From assembly GCF_964275005.1 (NCBI RefSeq), contig NC_092698.1, positions 33,994,162-34,058,161 on the forward strand: a DNA stretch of 64,000 nucleotides, in the 5' to 3' direction. Shown here in pieces: positions 11,901 to 24,700 of this stretch. The translations under genes and the position numbers were made by a program. The notes beneath the pieces were generated by a model. The model was not told the origin of the DNA. It ran no database searches and saw only the letters and a program-made list of their open reading frames with translations. Source of the DNA: Diadema setosum (Eukaryota; Echinodermata; Echinoidea; Diadematoida; Diadematidae). Numbering within the stretch: position 1 is the stretch's first letter; every line of letters starts with the position of its first letter.

Positions 11901-14900
11901 TGATAGTACAATGTTTGAAATGAAGGAATGATACAATGAAATTGTACTGAAGATAATAATGAATTTGCAAGACTGTAGTGAGGGGATTTGTATAATATGA
12001 CTTCACTCTCAAGAATTCATATGCCCTAAATGCTCACAGTGAATAGTATTAAACAAGACTGTAATATCTGCCATCTCTCAGGACCACATTCTGCACCACA
12101 GAGCGCAAGAAAACGACGAATCCTACTACCTGTGGGCCATGCACTTCTTCATGCAGTTCAACCGCCATCACAAATTCAGGATCGATGTTATCAGGTATGA
12201 TGCAAGAAGCGAAAGATCTTTCAAAGGATGTTCTGTTGATGCTAAGTCCATCTTTACTGATGACTGCAACTTAGATGGTGAACTGTTTAGATGTGAAATG
12301 TTTGGTGACATTGATGCATTACAGTGGAGATCACAAAGGAAAAATGAGAAATTAATTCAATTCAAATCCTTTCCTTCCTGTCATTGCAATGTTATATTTG
12401 TGTGAGAAAAAACAAAAGTTGGCTTGTCTAATTGAAGGCCCGTAGAAATCTGATTGAATAAGTTTTTGTTTTCTCTTTAGCCCCTTTTTCATGAGTTCTG
12501 AGAGCAAATCCTGATCTGAAAATGTGAAACATAATGTAAACATGTTTATTGTACTGTTCTCCTTTCTCACTGCTTTACAAATTACAGCGAGACTTTCTCT
12601 GTGCAGACGTTTCACTATGTGGACACTCAAATCACCAAATATCTGGACATGATGACAACGGACAAGAAAGAGACCACTGCTTGGTCCAAGAGGTCAGTTT
12701 TCAGCTGTCCAGTTTGTTTGAAATAATCTGAGCAAGTACATATTCAAACATTAAAGATAAAAAAAGTACACACAGAACATAGTGACTGTAATTGTATTGC
12801 ATGCCAATATATTATTAATAGCATTGTTACTTGTGTTAGGTTTGGAGCCAAAAGGGGCCTGAGCTTTCGATCCTAGCAGAATCTTTGTCAAAGGCAAAAT
12901 GACAAACAGGCAGGGAAAGCAATCACATATGCATGTAAAGACTACACACAACAAGCACAGTCAGAGAAGGGCTAGGGACACAGAACAGAGAAAACAAAAG
13001 GGATGGGTTGGAAGTCAAGGGCAAGGATCCCAACAAGTAAAGGGATGGGGATTAAAGCAGGAAGGCTGTGGGCAGACAAAAGGCAGAGGTGGGTGAGTAA
13101 TGATCCCAATGATCATAGGGGGCAACCTGTGAAGGGTAAAGATGAATAGGGAGGCAACATAAAACAAGGTAAGGAACAAGAAAGGGATAAAGAATAGGAA
13201 AAGAATGAAATAGCAACAGCATGGGTTGGGGGCTGAATGAGCAGTGAGCCCTAACCTGATGTACAAAGAAGAGGTAACAAAATGAAAGTGAGAGTCAACC
13301 AACAAAAGCAAGTTATTACCATATGTTAGGTTTTATTTATTTATTTATTTATTCAGTTTTCTTTACCCAGGGTAGCCCCATCAGTGGTTTAAACACTGTT
13401 ATCCCAGGGGGCCCTGCAACAGAATGACAAACTATAACAGTTCAACAAACACAAAATAACAAATCAGGGACATTCCTTTTTACATCATAACATCAACACA
13501 ATATCAATACTCTATATAAATGAAGAAATGCACTTGACGATAATAATACACAAACTCATGTTATTTGAGAAAGAAAATAATACCTTAACATTATACAGGA
13601 ATATCAAAAATACCCGAATTCTACCCCAAGTGAGATGTGTATGCTCCTACGAACGCTTGAAGAGAGGTGGCGTTTCGGACTTCAGCGGGGAGCCGATTCC
13701 AAATACATGATGCATAGTGTGAAAACGATTTTTTTCCGGCTTGAGTTTTAACATGTGGAATTATGAGACCATTATAACTTGTGTTTCGCGTACGATATGA
13801 ATGTATGTTACCAAGAGGCGTGATGAGTTCTTGCACATATTCGGGCATGTTGCCATGAAGTGTCTTAAAGACTGCTTTACAAGTGTTCAAACGCCACCTC
13901 TCTTCATCAGATCAGATATGCATTCAGTGTTTTCCTCAATGTTTTCTTATGAAACAACAACCTTTTGAGGAAAAAAATAGTGTTTAAAGGGAACGCAAAC
14001 CCAAAGAGCAATGTGGATTGAGTGGAAGCATTAACATTAGTAGAACACATCAGTGAAAGTTTGAAGAAAATCGGATAATCGATGCAAAAGTTATGAATTT
14101 TTAAAGTATTGGTGTTGGAACCGCTGGATGAGGAGACTACTAGAGATTATGATGTATGAGTGGACAACAATATAAAGAAAATATAAAAGGAATTCCACAA
14201 AAATTTACTTTTCTAGCAAAATGAAAGAGTACTTGACTAATCGCTTTCAGAAAGCAGGGGGAATCATTGCTACCCCTAACATATGTCGGTATCAAGTTAA
14301 TGGAATGTCTAATTTTCATGAAAATGAATTTTTTATTGAATCCCCTTTATATTTTCTTTATATTGTAGTCCACTCATACGTCATAGTCTCTAGTAGTCTC
14401 TTTACCCAGCAGTTCCAACACCAAAACTTTAAAAATTGATAACTTTTGCATCAATTGCCCAATTTTCCTCAAACTTTCACAGATGTGTTCCACTAGTGTT
14501 ACTGCTTTCACTCATTCCACATTGCTCTTTGGGTTTGTGTTCCCTTTAAACTTACTTATCCCTCTGACATATTTGTTCATGTCTTCAAATCATAGAGGGT
14601 GTCAAATTTATAGAACTGTATGTCATTGATTTGGATAAATGAAAATAAAGAACTGGAAAGGATTTGTTTTTAAATATCTGAGAAAACATTCTAAATCTAT
14701 CAATCAAGTGATTTACAACATTGATGCTTTTGATCAAAAGTAAGAATGAAGAGACTTGCCAGTGTTTCAACCACGTAATCACATAGCAATGTGGTTTGTG
14801 CATTGTTTGTAATGTCAGAATGCACCTGGGCCTGAAAGCATACAGAGAGCTGCTTGCATCACTGAACGAGATGGCGGGACCCAGCAGCACCCCAGAGCTG

Positions 14901-15705
14901 CGGGAGTCTGCTGACGTGATCCAGAATAATCTCTTCTATGTCGTAGAGTACCGGGAGATCTTCATCACTCTCCTCAAAAAGTTTGATGAAGTCAAGAACA
15001 CGAGGTAAGATTTGTTAGCTCCATATTCCCTTGAAATTTTTTTCAGACTCTAGTGGCTGAAGCCACTGGTCAATCTTAGAATGATGGGAAGGGGAAATTA
15101 TTTATGGATAATGAATTCCACAGTTACCCTGAAAACATGTTTATACACAGAGAAATGTATATGTCACCAACGGTTGCTTTTGTATGTTGCTGAAATACTT
15201 TGATGATTTTTTTTTTTTTTTTTTTGGGGGGGGTCTTTTCACATTTTAATATGTATACATCACTTCTGATCAATTTTGTGTGTTTTGAAATATCTTTGTA
15301 TCTGTAGACTGTTGTTGAATGTTGATTGAAAACTACATGCTATCTTATAGCTGCAAGATCATCAAGGCCACCTGTTACCCAGCCTCACACTATGTGATTC
15401 TTGGATAGAGTGCTGGAAGAAAAATTGCCAAGTATAGTATATAGCGATATGGGTGCATATCTAAGCATGACATTCCCACTATGACACTTGAGTCAGAATT
15501 TTCATTCAATCATGTAACTGCAAGGCAATGTAGCCCATTCTTCCCACCACAGTGACCTGGCTTTTCTCATAGATTATCTGATCATTGCGAATGCCTGTTT
15601 ATTTCTCATGAAAGGACCTATCTCAAGGATTTGGTGGAGACAACCCACATTTTCGTCAAGATGCTGGAGAAGTATAGCAAGAAAAAGAAAAGACTCATGG
15701 TTCAG
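5908..15705 (+). CDS. TIMELESS: TIMELESS exons 1-11: N-terminal TIMELESS domain (residues 1-532)
   Basis: Coding exons: 5908-6019, 6483-6636, 7298-7475, 8214-8315, 8898-9053, 9600-9733, 11525-11789, 12082-12194, 12588-12692, 14819-15004, 15615-15705. They encode the helical-repeat N-terminal domain, which in human binds TIPIN and the replisome. Recognisable stretches are [13 protein letters not shown] (start of exon 3), [13 protein letters not shown] (exon 4), [14 protein letters not shown] (exon 5), the charged [20 protein letters not shown] helix (exon 6), [20 protein letters not shown] (exon 7) and [20 protein letters not shown] (exon 10). Exon 11 ends in a lysine-rich run that continues into exon 12. 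Intron 6 (9734-11524) carries an AGGTCA-rich repeat; intron 9 (12693-14818) carries a LINE 3' end and a TTAA-flanked foldback. Confidence 0.95.
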
Positions 15706-18700
15706 GTGAGAGCAACATAACACTTTTCTGTTATTTCATACCTTTGATTTATACATGCACTATTAAAAAGCCCATGGGCATTTATAGTAGACATGAATTT
15801 CCAACACATATGCCCATATAGTGGACAGTGCATATGAATGCCATAAAATCCCTCATAGCTTCAGAGATTCAGGACTCTGCATTATCTGAGATGTCATAAA
15901 AAAGAAAGTTGACATGACAGAATGTTTTTCATATCTCCGGGCATTGTTTGTGTAGTGTAGGAAATAGTGTTGATCTAATGTGTGGGCTTGCTTGGTTTGT
16001 GACTTGTTATTACATGAGTTAGTTCTTAGCCTCTCTTGATTTATTAATGGATGATGTTTCAGCATTCATCCAGTTAATCTATCCTCTTCCAAGAAATTGA
16101 ATAGAGTGAAACGTGAAGATATTGAGAATAACTGTCTAAAGGTCCACGTTGGACCAGTTTCTTTCAGACTGTCTTTGTTTTCTTCTAGCTCTGAATCTGA
16201 TGACAAAAAAAGTACAGTTTCAAAGAGATGAACATTTGCTGGAAGTCTTCTTGGCTATGCTGTATATAACATATTTCTGACCTGTCTTTTCTTCCCAGAA
16301 AAAGACCAAGAAAAAGGCAAAACGAAGAAAGCGTAAGTAACAAATGAAAAAGAAATCAGGATACAGAGATAATGATATTTATATGCACACATTTTTGTAC
16401 ATGTTTATCTAGGTATATTTATGTGATGTATGAAGTACAATGGATGTAGATGAGTTTTGAATGACTGATTTAAGTATTAGTATATTTCCCACAGACAAAG
16501 TTTTGGTTTAGGATCATGCTCAAAATATCAGATAGAACTATTACGTAAAAATTTGATAAACAGTCCTCTGTTTTATCTTAGCACCACAAAGTAGTTAAAA
16601 AGCACTAACTGATAATGAGTGTGATATGTTGTCTACACAACTTTCCCAGTTCATCAGCTCCCAATCAAGAGATGATCAATATTTGCACTACACTTCCATG
16701 AAATTTACTTTGTGTGATTTGGGAACAGGTCGTGAGCCCCAACAGGAAGCTGGCCAATCCCAGAATGCCCAGGAGCAAGAGGATCAGCTTAATGACGTCT
16801 GGAATGACACCCTGGCCAGTGAACTGTCCGCCATGTTACAAGAGAGGGAGGACATTCCAGAAAATGTTTCTCCATTCGATGCTGCATCGGAGGTGCCGAT
16901 GGAAGAGCAGAGGTAGGAGTCTGCTGCTACCTGATTGGCAAAGTGGTATTTGCTGGATTATGGATGACTTAATGTTAATTTTGTTCCGAGGGAAATACAT
17001 GCTTGTGTATGTCTGGTTATAGGAGATTCTGGTAAAGGTGGACCAGGTTCTGGATACTCTGGGAGGGCAGGAGATTTTGGGTCTGAATCCTGCCAAGTGC
17101 TTGTGTCATTGGACAATATCTTTTAACCTATGATGTACCTCTTTACCACATGTCAAAATGGAAACCTTGCAATGATCTCAATGACTGAAGGACTCTTTAG
17201 GAGAATAGTGCTTACACTTGAAGAGGCTGTCTTTGATACGATCTATATTGTCTAGAGACCTTTTCATTCATTTAAAACAGCAATAGATTGACACGAGACT
17301 GATGATTACCATTGTGATCACTAATTTGTGTGTGTGTCTCATTAATTGCTTTTAACTTGGCTGTGTAGTATAATTGACATTTATCTTTGATAAATAACAA
17401 TACTCACAAATAGATAATGCTGCAACATCATCAAAATATGAACTAGGGATGCAAACTGGTACATTTAAAGCTGCCGCACACTATACGACTGACAGACTTT
17501 GGATCTGAAATAAATCACAATGGGTTCAGAATAAACATGCTTGTTTATTTCAGATCCAAAGTTTGTCGGTTGTATAGTCGTGAGTCGTACAGTGTTCGGC
17601 GGGCTTAGCCAACTGTTTATATCAAAACTTAAAAGAATCATACCCATCCATCTTCTCACTCCCGAATTTTTTGTGCAATGCAGGACAGAGGCCATGGTGA
17701 AGATCCAACAGAGTCTGAGAGCCGGCAGAGCCGGGGAAGCCCTGGCCCTCTTTAGGGCCTCCAGGTAGGCACCAGTGAGGTGTGGTTCTTATTGGTGATT
17801 AGCCCTTTGGTACTGCTTGGACTAACAGAAGAGAGGCTAACATAATGTCTGCTCAGGTGCATGCATTTAGACCCTTTTTAACCCATTGAGGACGGTTTGA
17901 TTTTGCTACAACACGCATTTCCCATAGACACTTGCCAGTGTATACTCGGGACTCGTCCTCAATGGGATGAGTTTGCAGTTGTCCCCTGTCTCACTTGAGC
18001 ATAAACTCACAACGACTTTTAAAATGGATCAAACAATTAACCACCAGCCTGCAAGCTATCACATTTTAGTAACCATACAGCAATCAATTTAAGTGAAATG
18101 TCACATGATATCTTATAATTCTTAAACAAGTATGTCTTTCATGGGTTATGTGCATTTTCTATTAAGATATTTTTGGGAACTATCAAAAGCATGTAAGCTA
18201 TGCCACAAAATTTGAGAGTAATCTCGGAATAAGATGATGTGTGTGCAGAAGAACAATCAACCTCAATTTCTCTCCAAGCATCAATTGGATTCAATTCTAT
18301 CTACTTTTATTGTCGATAGGGAGGTGTGGCCGGAGGGAGATGTATTTGGAGCATCTGACATTGAACCAGAAGACGAGTTTATGGCTCTACGCGAGATCCA
18401 CTTCACAAACCTGAATGGTAAGTAGAGTTTCTGAAGAACACTTCATAGCGCTAGGTGGTTACAGCTGGCTGAGGTAGAAAGACCAGCCCATTAAAAAGAA
18501 AAGACAGCAGAACATCACTCTCAATGTCTCAAAGCCAATTTGTTCTGTTTAGACATGAAGATTATGTTATGAAGAAGATTTCTATCACACTTTAGTATGA
18601 TATTTATCTATGCCAGCTAGCTCATGATAGACATCTTGTTTTTGACTTGATCATTACAGTACAGCAGCCAGAGCCAACACAAGCGGACGCTGTGGAAGAG

Positions 18701-21700
18701 CAAGAGGAATATGAAGAAGGTAATGATGATCTTTTCACTGCTGAGAATGAGAGATGTAATGATAAAAACACTCTTCATCTGTGCATTTAAATTTAAACCT
18801 GGCAGTAAGATTTCTTCCTTTGATTTTTGTCATTGAATGCATGTAGTGTAAATCATAAATATCCAAAATGAAGCATGTTAGCTCAGGATTGGAAAGTGAT
18901 AATGGTTGGTCAAATCTGTATTGGGTATTTCCTTTCTGATTTCATTGCATACCTCCTGTATTTTTTGTTTTCTTTATCATATTGTCATGATAGCCAAATA
19001 TTGCCTCCCTCCCATAGTGCATCATTGTGGGTAAATGATCTCTCTGTCAAATTGAATAGGTTAAGGGTTAGCACCTACTCTCGTTTGTTTGTTTTTTTCA
19101 TTCTCATTTTTAATGATTGTTGTTTTCTTTGTGACTAAGATGAGGAAGATGAAATGGCCATGGAGGAGCAGATGACAAGAGGAGAGGAAGAGTTCAACTT
19201 TGCTGGATACATCAACAAGTAAGACACTTTGACATCATCAGTGATTATTGGAAGAACATAGATCTAGATAACTTTCTTACCAGGATTCATCACCGTACGA
19301 AGACACTGCTTTGATTTTGCTGTGTAACAGATGCACCACTCATAAACATATATCACAACTATTTTCATCTCAAAAATATACCTACCATCTCCACAAAGTG
19401 CTGTAAACACCATTGATCATTTCTTGGCTTTCTCTTCACAAAATCACAGCCTTGTTGAGAAATTCCTTTCGGCACGTGCTTCTATAACAAAAACAGATAA
19501 AACGAAAGTCTTCTTTTTTCCTGGTGGTCCCGTTAAACTCATGTTGCAATCAAATGAGTTGTGAGAAGTTGTATAGTCTTTCGCTAATCTTCAAGATTAG
19601 CTAATCTCTGAAATAGATTAATGATATTAATTGTTATCTATCAAAAAAAAAAAAAATAAAATCTCTGGCAGACTCTCTCATCCAGCTGTCATCAAGAGCT
19701 ACATCAAGCTGCTGGGCAGTTTCCGTAGCAACCAGGCTTTCACCAACCACTGCATCATCAAGCTGCTCCACCGCATCTGTTTTGAGTGCGACAAGACCCA
19801 GCTCCTCTTTCAGGTGTCCCTCTTTCGGATCTTCCACAAGATCCTGCAGGATCCCCTGGCCAAGACAGATCAGTTTAAGGTACCACCCTCCATCAGGGAA
19901 CACATGGCCCCATTTCATGAAAAGTTGATATGATAGCAACTCTTGCTGGAATGGCAATTGTCATGGTATCAACAAGAATCCAGCTTCCTGATTGGCTATT
20001 ATTATGGGAAGTTGCCATTCCAGCAAGAGTTGCTATTCTAACATCTGTTATGAAATGGGGTTCTGGTCATGTCACGCTGTATCACAAAAAACTCATCATT
20101 GTTATTATATATTTTTTTGATAGGTATTTCAGGGAATAATTTTCCTGGTATCGCATAGCAATTTGCTATGCATTTTGGTATGACTGCTATACAAAATGTA
20201 ATTTGCATAGCAGTTTCATTACATAGACTTGTATACCATTTTGTTGAAAATGTATGTCCATCGACAAAAATTGCTATTCAATTTCGAGAAGGAAAATCAT
20301 TCCCTGTATTTGAAGGTAACATTTATGTCTCGCACTTCAAACTATGAAACTAAAAGTGGAAGTAAAATCGGTGATCAATGGATAGATGCATTTTCAATTT
20401 CAGTCTAGGTTTATTTTGCGTGACGTAGTTGTTGCAGAAACTGGTATCCTTTATACCCCCATTCCACAAAGATTTTCTCTCATCGGTTACTCATCGGAAG
20501 CAAAGTTTATCGCTTCCAGCATGCAAACGAAGCATATCGGATCGCAGTCCGATGAATCCAACTTGTGTTTAATAGTCGACTATCAAGTGAGTGTCAGACA
20601 TGTCAGGCGGTGATCCGATGAGGCAAGATCGTCCGATGAGGATCACGCACAATATGTCTTGACACTCACATGATAGTCAACCAACCAAGTTGAATTCATC
20701 AGACTGCAATCCGATATACTTCGATGGGTGGCTGGAACCAACAAACATTGATTCCCGGTAAGTGACCGATGGGAAAAAGTCCATGTGGAAATGGGGGTAT
20801 TAGGAATATAATAACTCCCCTGCCCCCACCATTTTTTTTTTTCAATTTAATAACAGGAAATGGCAAAGTTTGGCCAGCACGTTGTCAGTCGTTTTTTCAA
20901 GGCCCTGCCATCCAATCCCAAGCTAGTGGTGGAGCTTCTCTTTTGGAAGGATTCCTCGGATATCTACCAGATCCAAGAGGGCTATGGTGCGGTCCAGCCC
21001 AGCAAGTAAGTTTTGGAGAGAACAATATTGGTGTGACTGGGAGCAGCTGGGTTTAGTGATCTTGATGATGGTTGATGGTGTAGTCTTGGCAACCACCATC
21101 ATTATGAAAAGGTAGAGGGTGGAAATGATTGTGCTGAAAGCCAGATAAAATTCAGGTTAATGACAATGTATGTGAAACATAAGAACTCTCAGTAAGAGAC
21201 TGTAACAACAAGAGAAATGCACGTATAAAACATATTTGTTTAAAAGTAAATTTGTGTCAGTTGCCAGGTCCAAATTGTGCCAAAGCTAGCAGGTGTTAAA
21301 CTTCATCAATAGGTGAACAGGAATATTTGCGTCCTGTCATTCATGAAATTGCTACTCCTTTGGTTGTAATTAAAGTCACACATCCAACATGTGATGTAAT
21401 CTGGGCACTGTAACGTGTCATTGTCAGTACTGGTTTACATGTGTTCATGAACTGAATGTCATTTCTAATATACATGACCATGGGATTGTTTCTCTACATT
21501 TAGTTTCCATTATTTATCTCCCATCTGTACCAGCACATGAGCTATCTTATTTTCTGTATTTTCTATGTGTCATGGAAAGATCTTCCATTAAAATGAACTA
21601 ATGTCAAGGATGTGTACTTGATGGAATTTTACACACCAGTGTATATGTACCAGATCCTTGGCTGTGATTGTGTGTACTGGCTTACAAGCTTCTCCCTTTT

Positions 21701-24700
21701 GACTCTCATTTACCCAGGAAGAGTAAGGGCAAGGAATGGACGGAGGAGGAGCAGGCTGAGTTGGCTGGCCTCTTTGAGCAATACCGTGATGTGGATACCA
21801 GAGATGATGGTAAACTCTTGAACCTGTGTGAAGAATATTGTAGAATCCATAAACCACCAGATAATGTGTGATAATGATATCTGACAGAGTCTATTTTTTT
21901 TTTTTTTTTTTTTTTTTTGGGGGGGGGGGATTCAACCTGTTGAGGACAGACTAATTTTGCAACAACATGCATTTCCCATAGACACCTGCCCGAGTATACT
22001 CGGGACTCGTCCTCAACAGGTTAAGATAAAACTAGCAGCTTAGCTTTGAGCAAGCAAGACATAACTTAGAAAACCTGCAGGAGCCTGTTGCATAAAAAGA
22101 TGCAATCAAACATAAGTCAAAAAATGAAACATATAAAGTCAGATATCAACCAATCAGAATTGAGGAGGTGAAGGTGCAAGACTTCAAGATTAAGAACACC
22201 CATTCCACCACTCCCATGTAGAAAAGAGGAGCATATGTTTATAAAACTGCTAAAGGAAATCTTCAGTTTGCCTTCATGCAAATTCTCTGTTATTCTTGAA
22301 TGTAAAATTAACCCAATTTGTGCTGACCTTTTCTGTCTATCCGTATAGTATTTCCTAAGTTTTATCAGTCACCTGAAGGTCGCACTGTTTGGATGCAGGG
22401 GCAGATCCAGGAATTACGTAAAGGAGAGGTGCCTTTACAATGTTAAAGGGGGTGCACCCCCCCTTCTTTTCTTTTTATTTCTTTTGTTTTAACAAAAAAT
22501 AAAGAGGGGGTGCTCGCCCAGTGCGCCCCCTCTGGATACCCTACTGGGATGAATAAGATGTTCAAGGTACACAATGATTTGAGGTGTTCACTGCTTCATA
22601 TTTATTTTTGTCCCGCCCTGTAGGAAAGGATGTGGTTGATCTGATCTTGGATCATATCATTGATGACAGCAAGACAAGGAGACAGGTACAGCTATGTGAG
22701 AACTCTCTTGGCTAAGGCTCCAAGGGACCAATCCTTGTGCTAGCCATAGTCTTGAATCTACTGACAAGCAGTATTAAACGTGACACATTCAGGGATGAAC
22801 AAAGTCTAGTAGTTGTGAACTAACAGTCGCCATACATGTTCTTCTACTGTTACCACTTTGTGATAAACACGAGTAAAACAGAGACAATCATTTTGTGATA
22901 ATTTCGTGTGGATACACCATGTGTTTAGAGTAGGCAATATTGTCCTTTTTTTGGTGACATTGGGTAACTGATCTTGTTTGCAAGAATTCTCAGCAGTATT
23001 CTACATTTAGGACTAAATTAAACTGATTTATTATTATTTTTTTTTTTTGGGGGGGAGGAATTGATTAAAAACAAAAATGTGTTCAGCACTTGTATTAGGT
23101 TAAAGAAAGTTTGCAAGTTATGCTCTCAATGTGGGCTTCCCAAGCTGCCATCCTTAATTTAGCACAGAATTTTTTAATGAGAGAATTGTTATCTCATTTT
23201 TCCCCAGATCATCACCCAGCTTGTCAAACAAGAACTCATTGACAGTGTCAAGGATCTCAAGAAAGAACAGTGAGTTTCTTTAGGGGATTATTGGTAGTGT
23301 CTTAGTGTTGATGTTTGGTTTTTTGTTTGTTTGTTTGTTTTTCATGAGTGTGACAACACTACTTCTAAAATCATGGTAAGTAATGGTTTTGATGTTTAAA
23401 TAGGAATTGCTCCAATCCAGCCGTTATAATGACTGAGGGATTTCAGAAGTCAGGGCTGCACAGTATTACTCTCAAGAGAAACTCTTTGTAATTTGGAAAG
23501 CTAACGTGATGTTTAAATAGCGACTCACTTCTGTGCAGAATTCTCTGCTGTGTACTTGCTGGTGTAGAAAATGGAAATTCCTTTCATTCCTAATATTTGC
23601 ACAAACCTTACACGTGCTCACAGAAAGCTGAGGTAAGAGTGTGTCGACTTTTGGTTCATCCACTTAATCCTGTGCATTACCAGACATCATTCCATGATAG
23701 ATTCACTTCAATCACTTCAATGTTCACAACACTGAACTGACATAGCTGCTTTTCTCCATAGTTGACAGGTCATTATCTTTACTCTTTGCTGGGATTGCGT
23801 GCATCTGAGCCCCTATGATGCCTTCTTTTACAGAGTTAATACAAAAATAAATAAATAAATAAATAAATCTACCCTGAATCATTGAGGTTTCAGATGCTGT
23901 TCTAACATCATAGTACATGTTTTGTTTTGTTTCATTTTGTTTTTTTTATCATCAAAGTCCAAAGAAAGTGAGATTCTGGAGGGAGGAACATGAGTTGGAG
24001 TTGAGGACCCTGTTTGAGCAGCACAAGGATGCTGATGGTAAGTTTTGATGTCAAAGGTCATATCTGTTCTCTTCAAGATTACCTCAAAAAGACCATTGCC
24101 TCTACTGTTTAGCTAAAAGAATCTTAGTGCATTTAGTGACAAAAGCCTGTTGCGTGAAGAATCTTAACACATTTAGTGACAAATGCTTGCTTTTAGGGCC
24201 ATTATCACGTGACAAGGAGAAGGCATCTTAGTCACATGTAGAGAAGGTTAAAGAAATCAGGTGTTAACAGTTCTTTCATGTACCATCTTATGCTTGACAT
24301 ATAATGTGAACTCCAAAGAAATTTCCACCTCTTGTGCCTGTAGTAGCTTTCATCTGAACCAAAATGGTTATGACATATTGGAAAGCAGAACTGCGTGTGT
24401 CTTTCATAGAATGATCTCTTGGCCACTGGATGCCAAACTTATGAACTTATAGTCAACAGTACGCAATAACAGCAAACAACACGTCCCCCCCCCCAAAAAA
24501 AAAAAAAAAAAAAAAAAGAGACAAAGAATAGTATGGAAAAAAGGACTGTGTTTGAAGAACACATGAATATATGCACATAGGCGAACCCATTGATATTGAG
24601 TCTTTTTGGCATGGTTTGATTTTATTACAATATCAAATAAGAGCTTGAGATTCTTCACCAATTCTTATTCACCTGAAATCTGTCAGACATTCTTGGTGCC

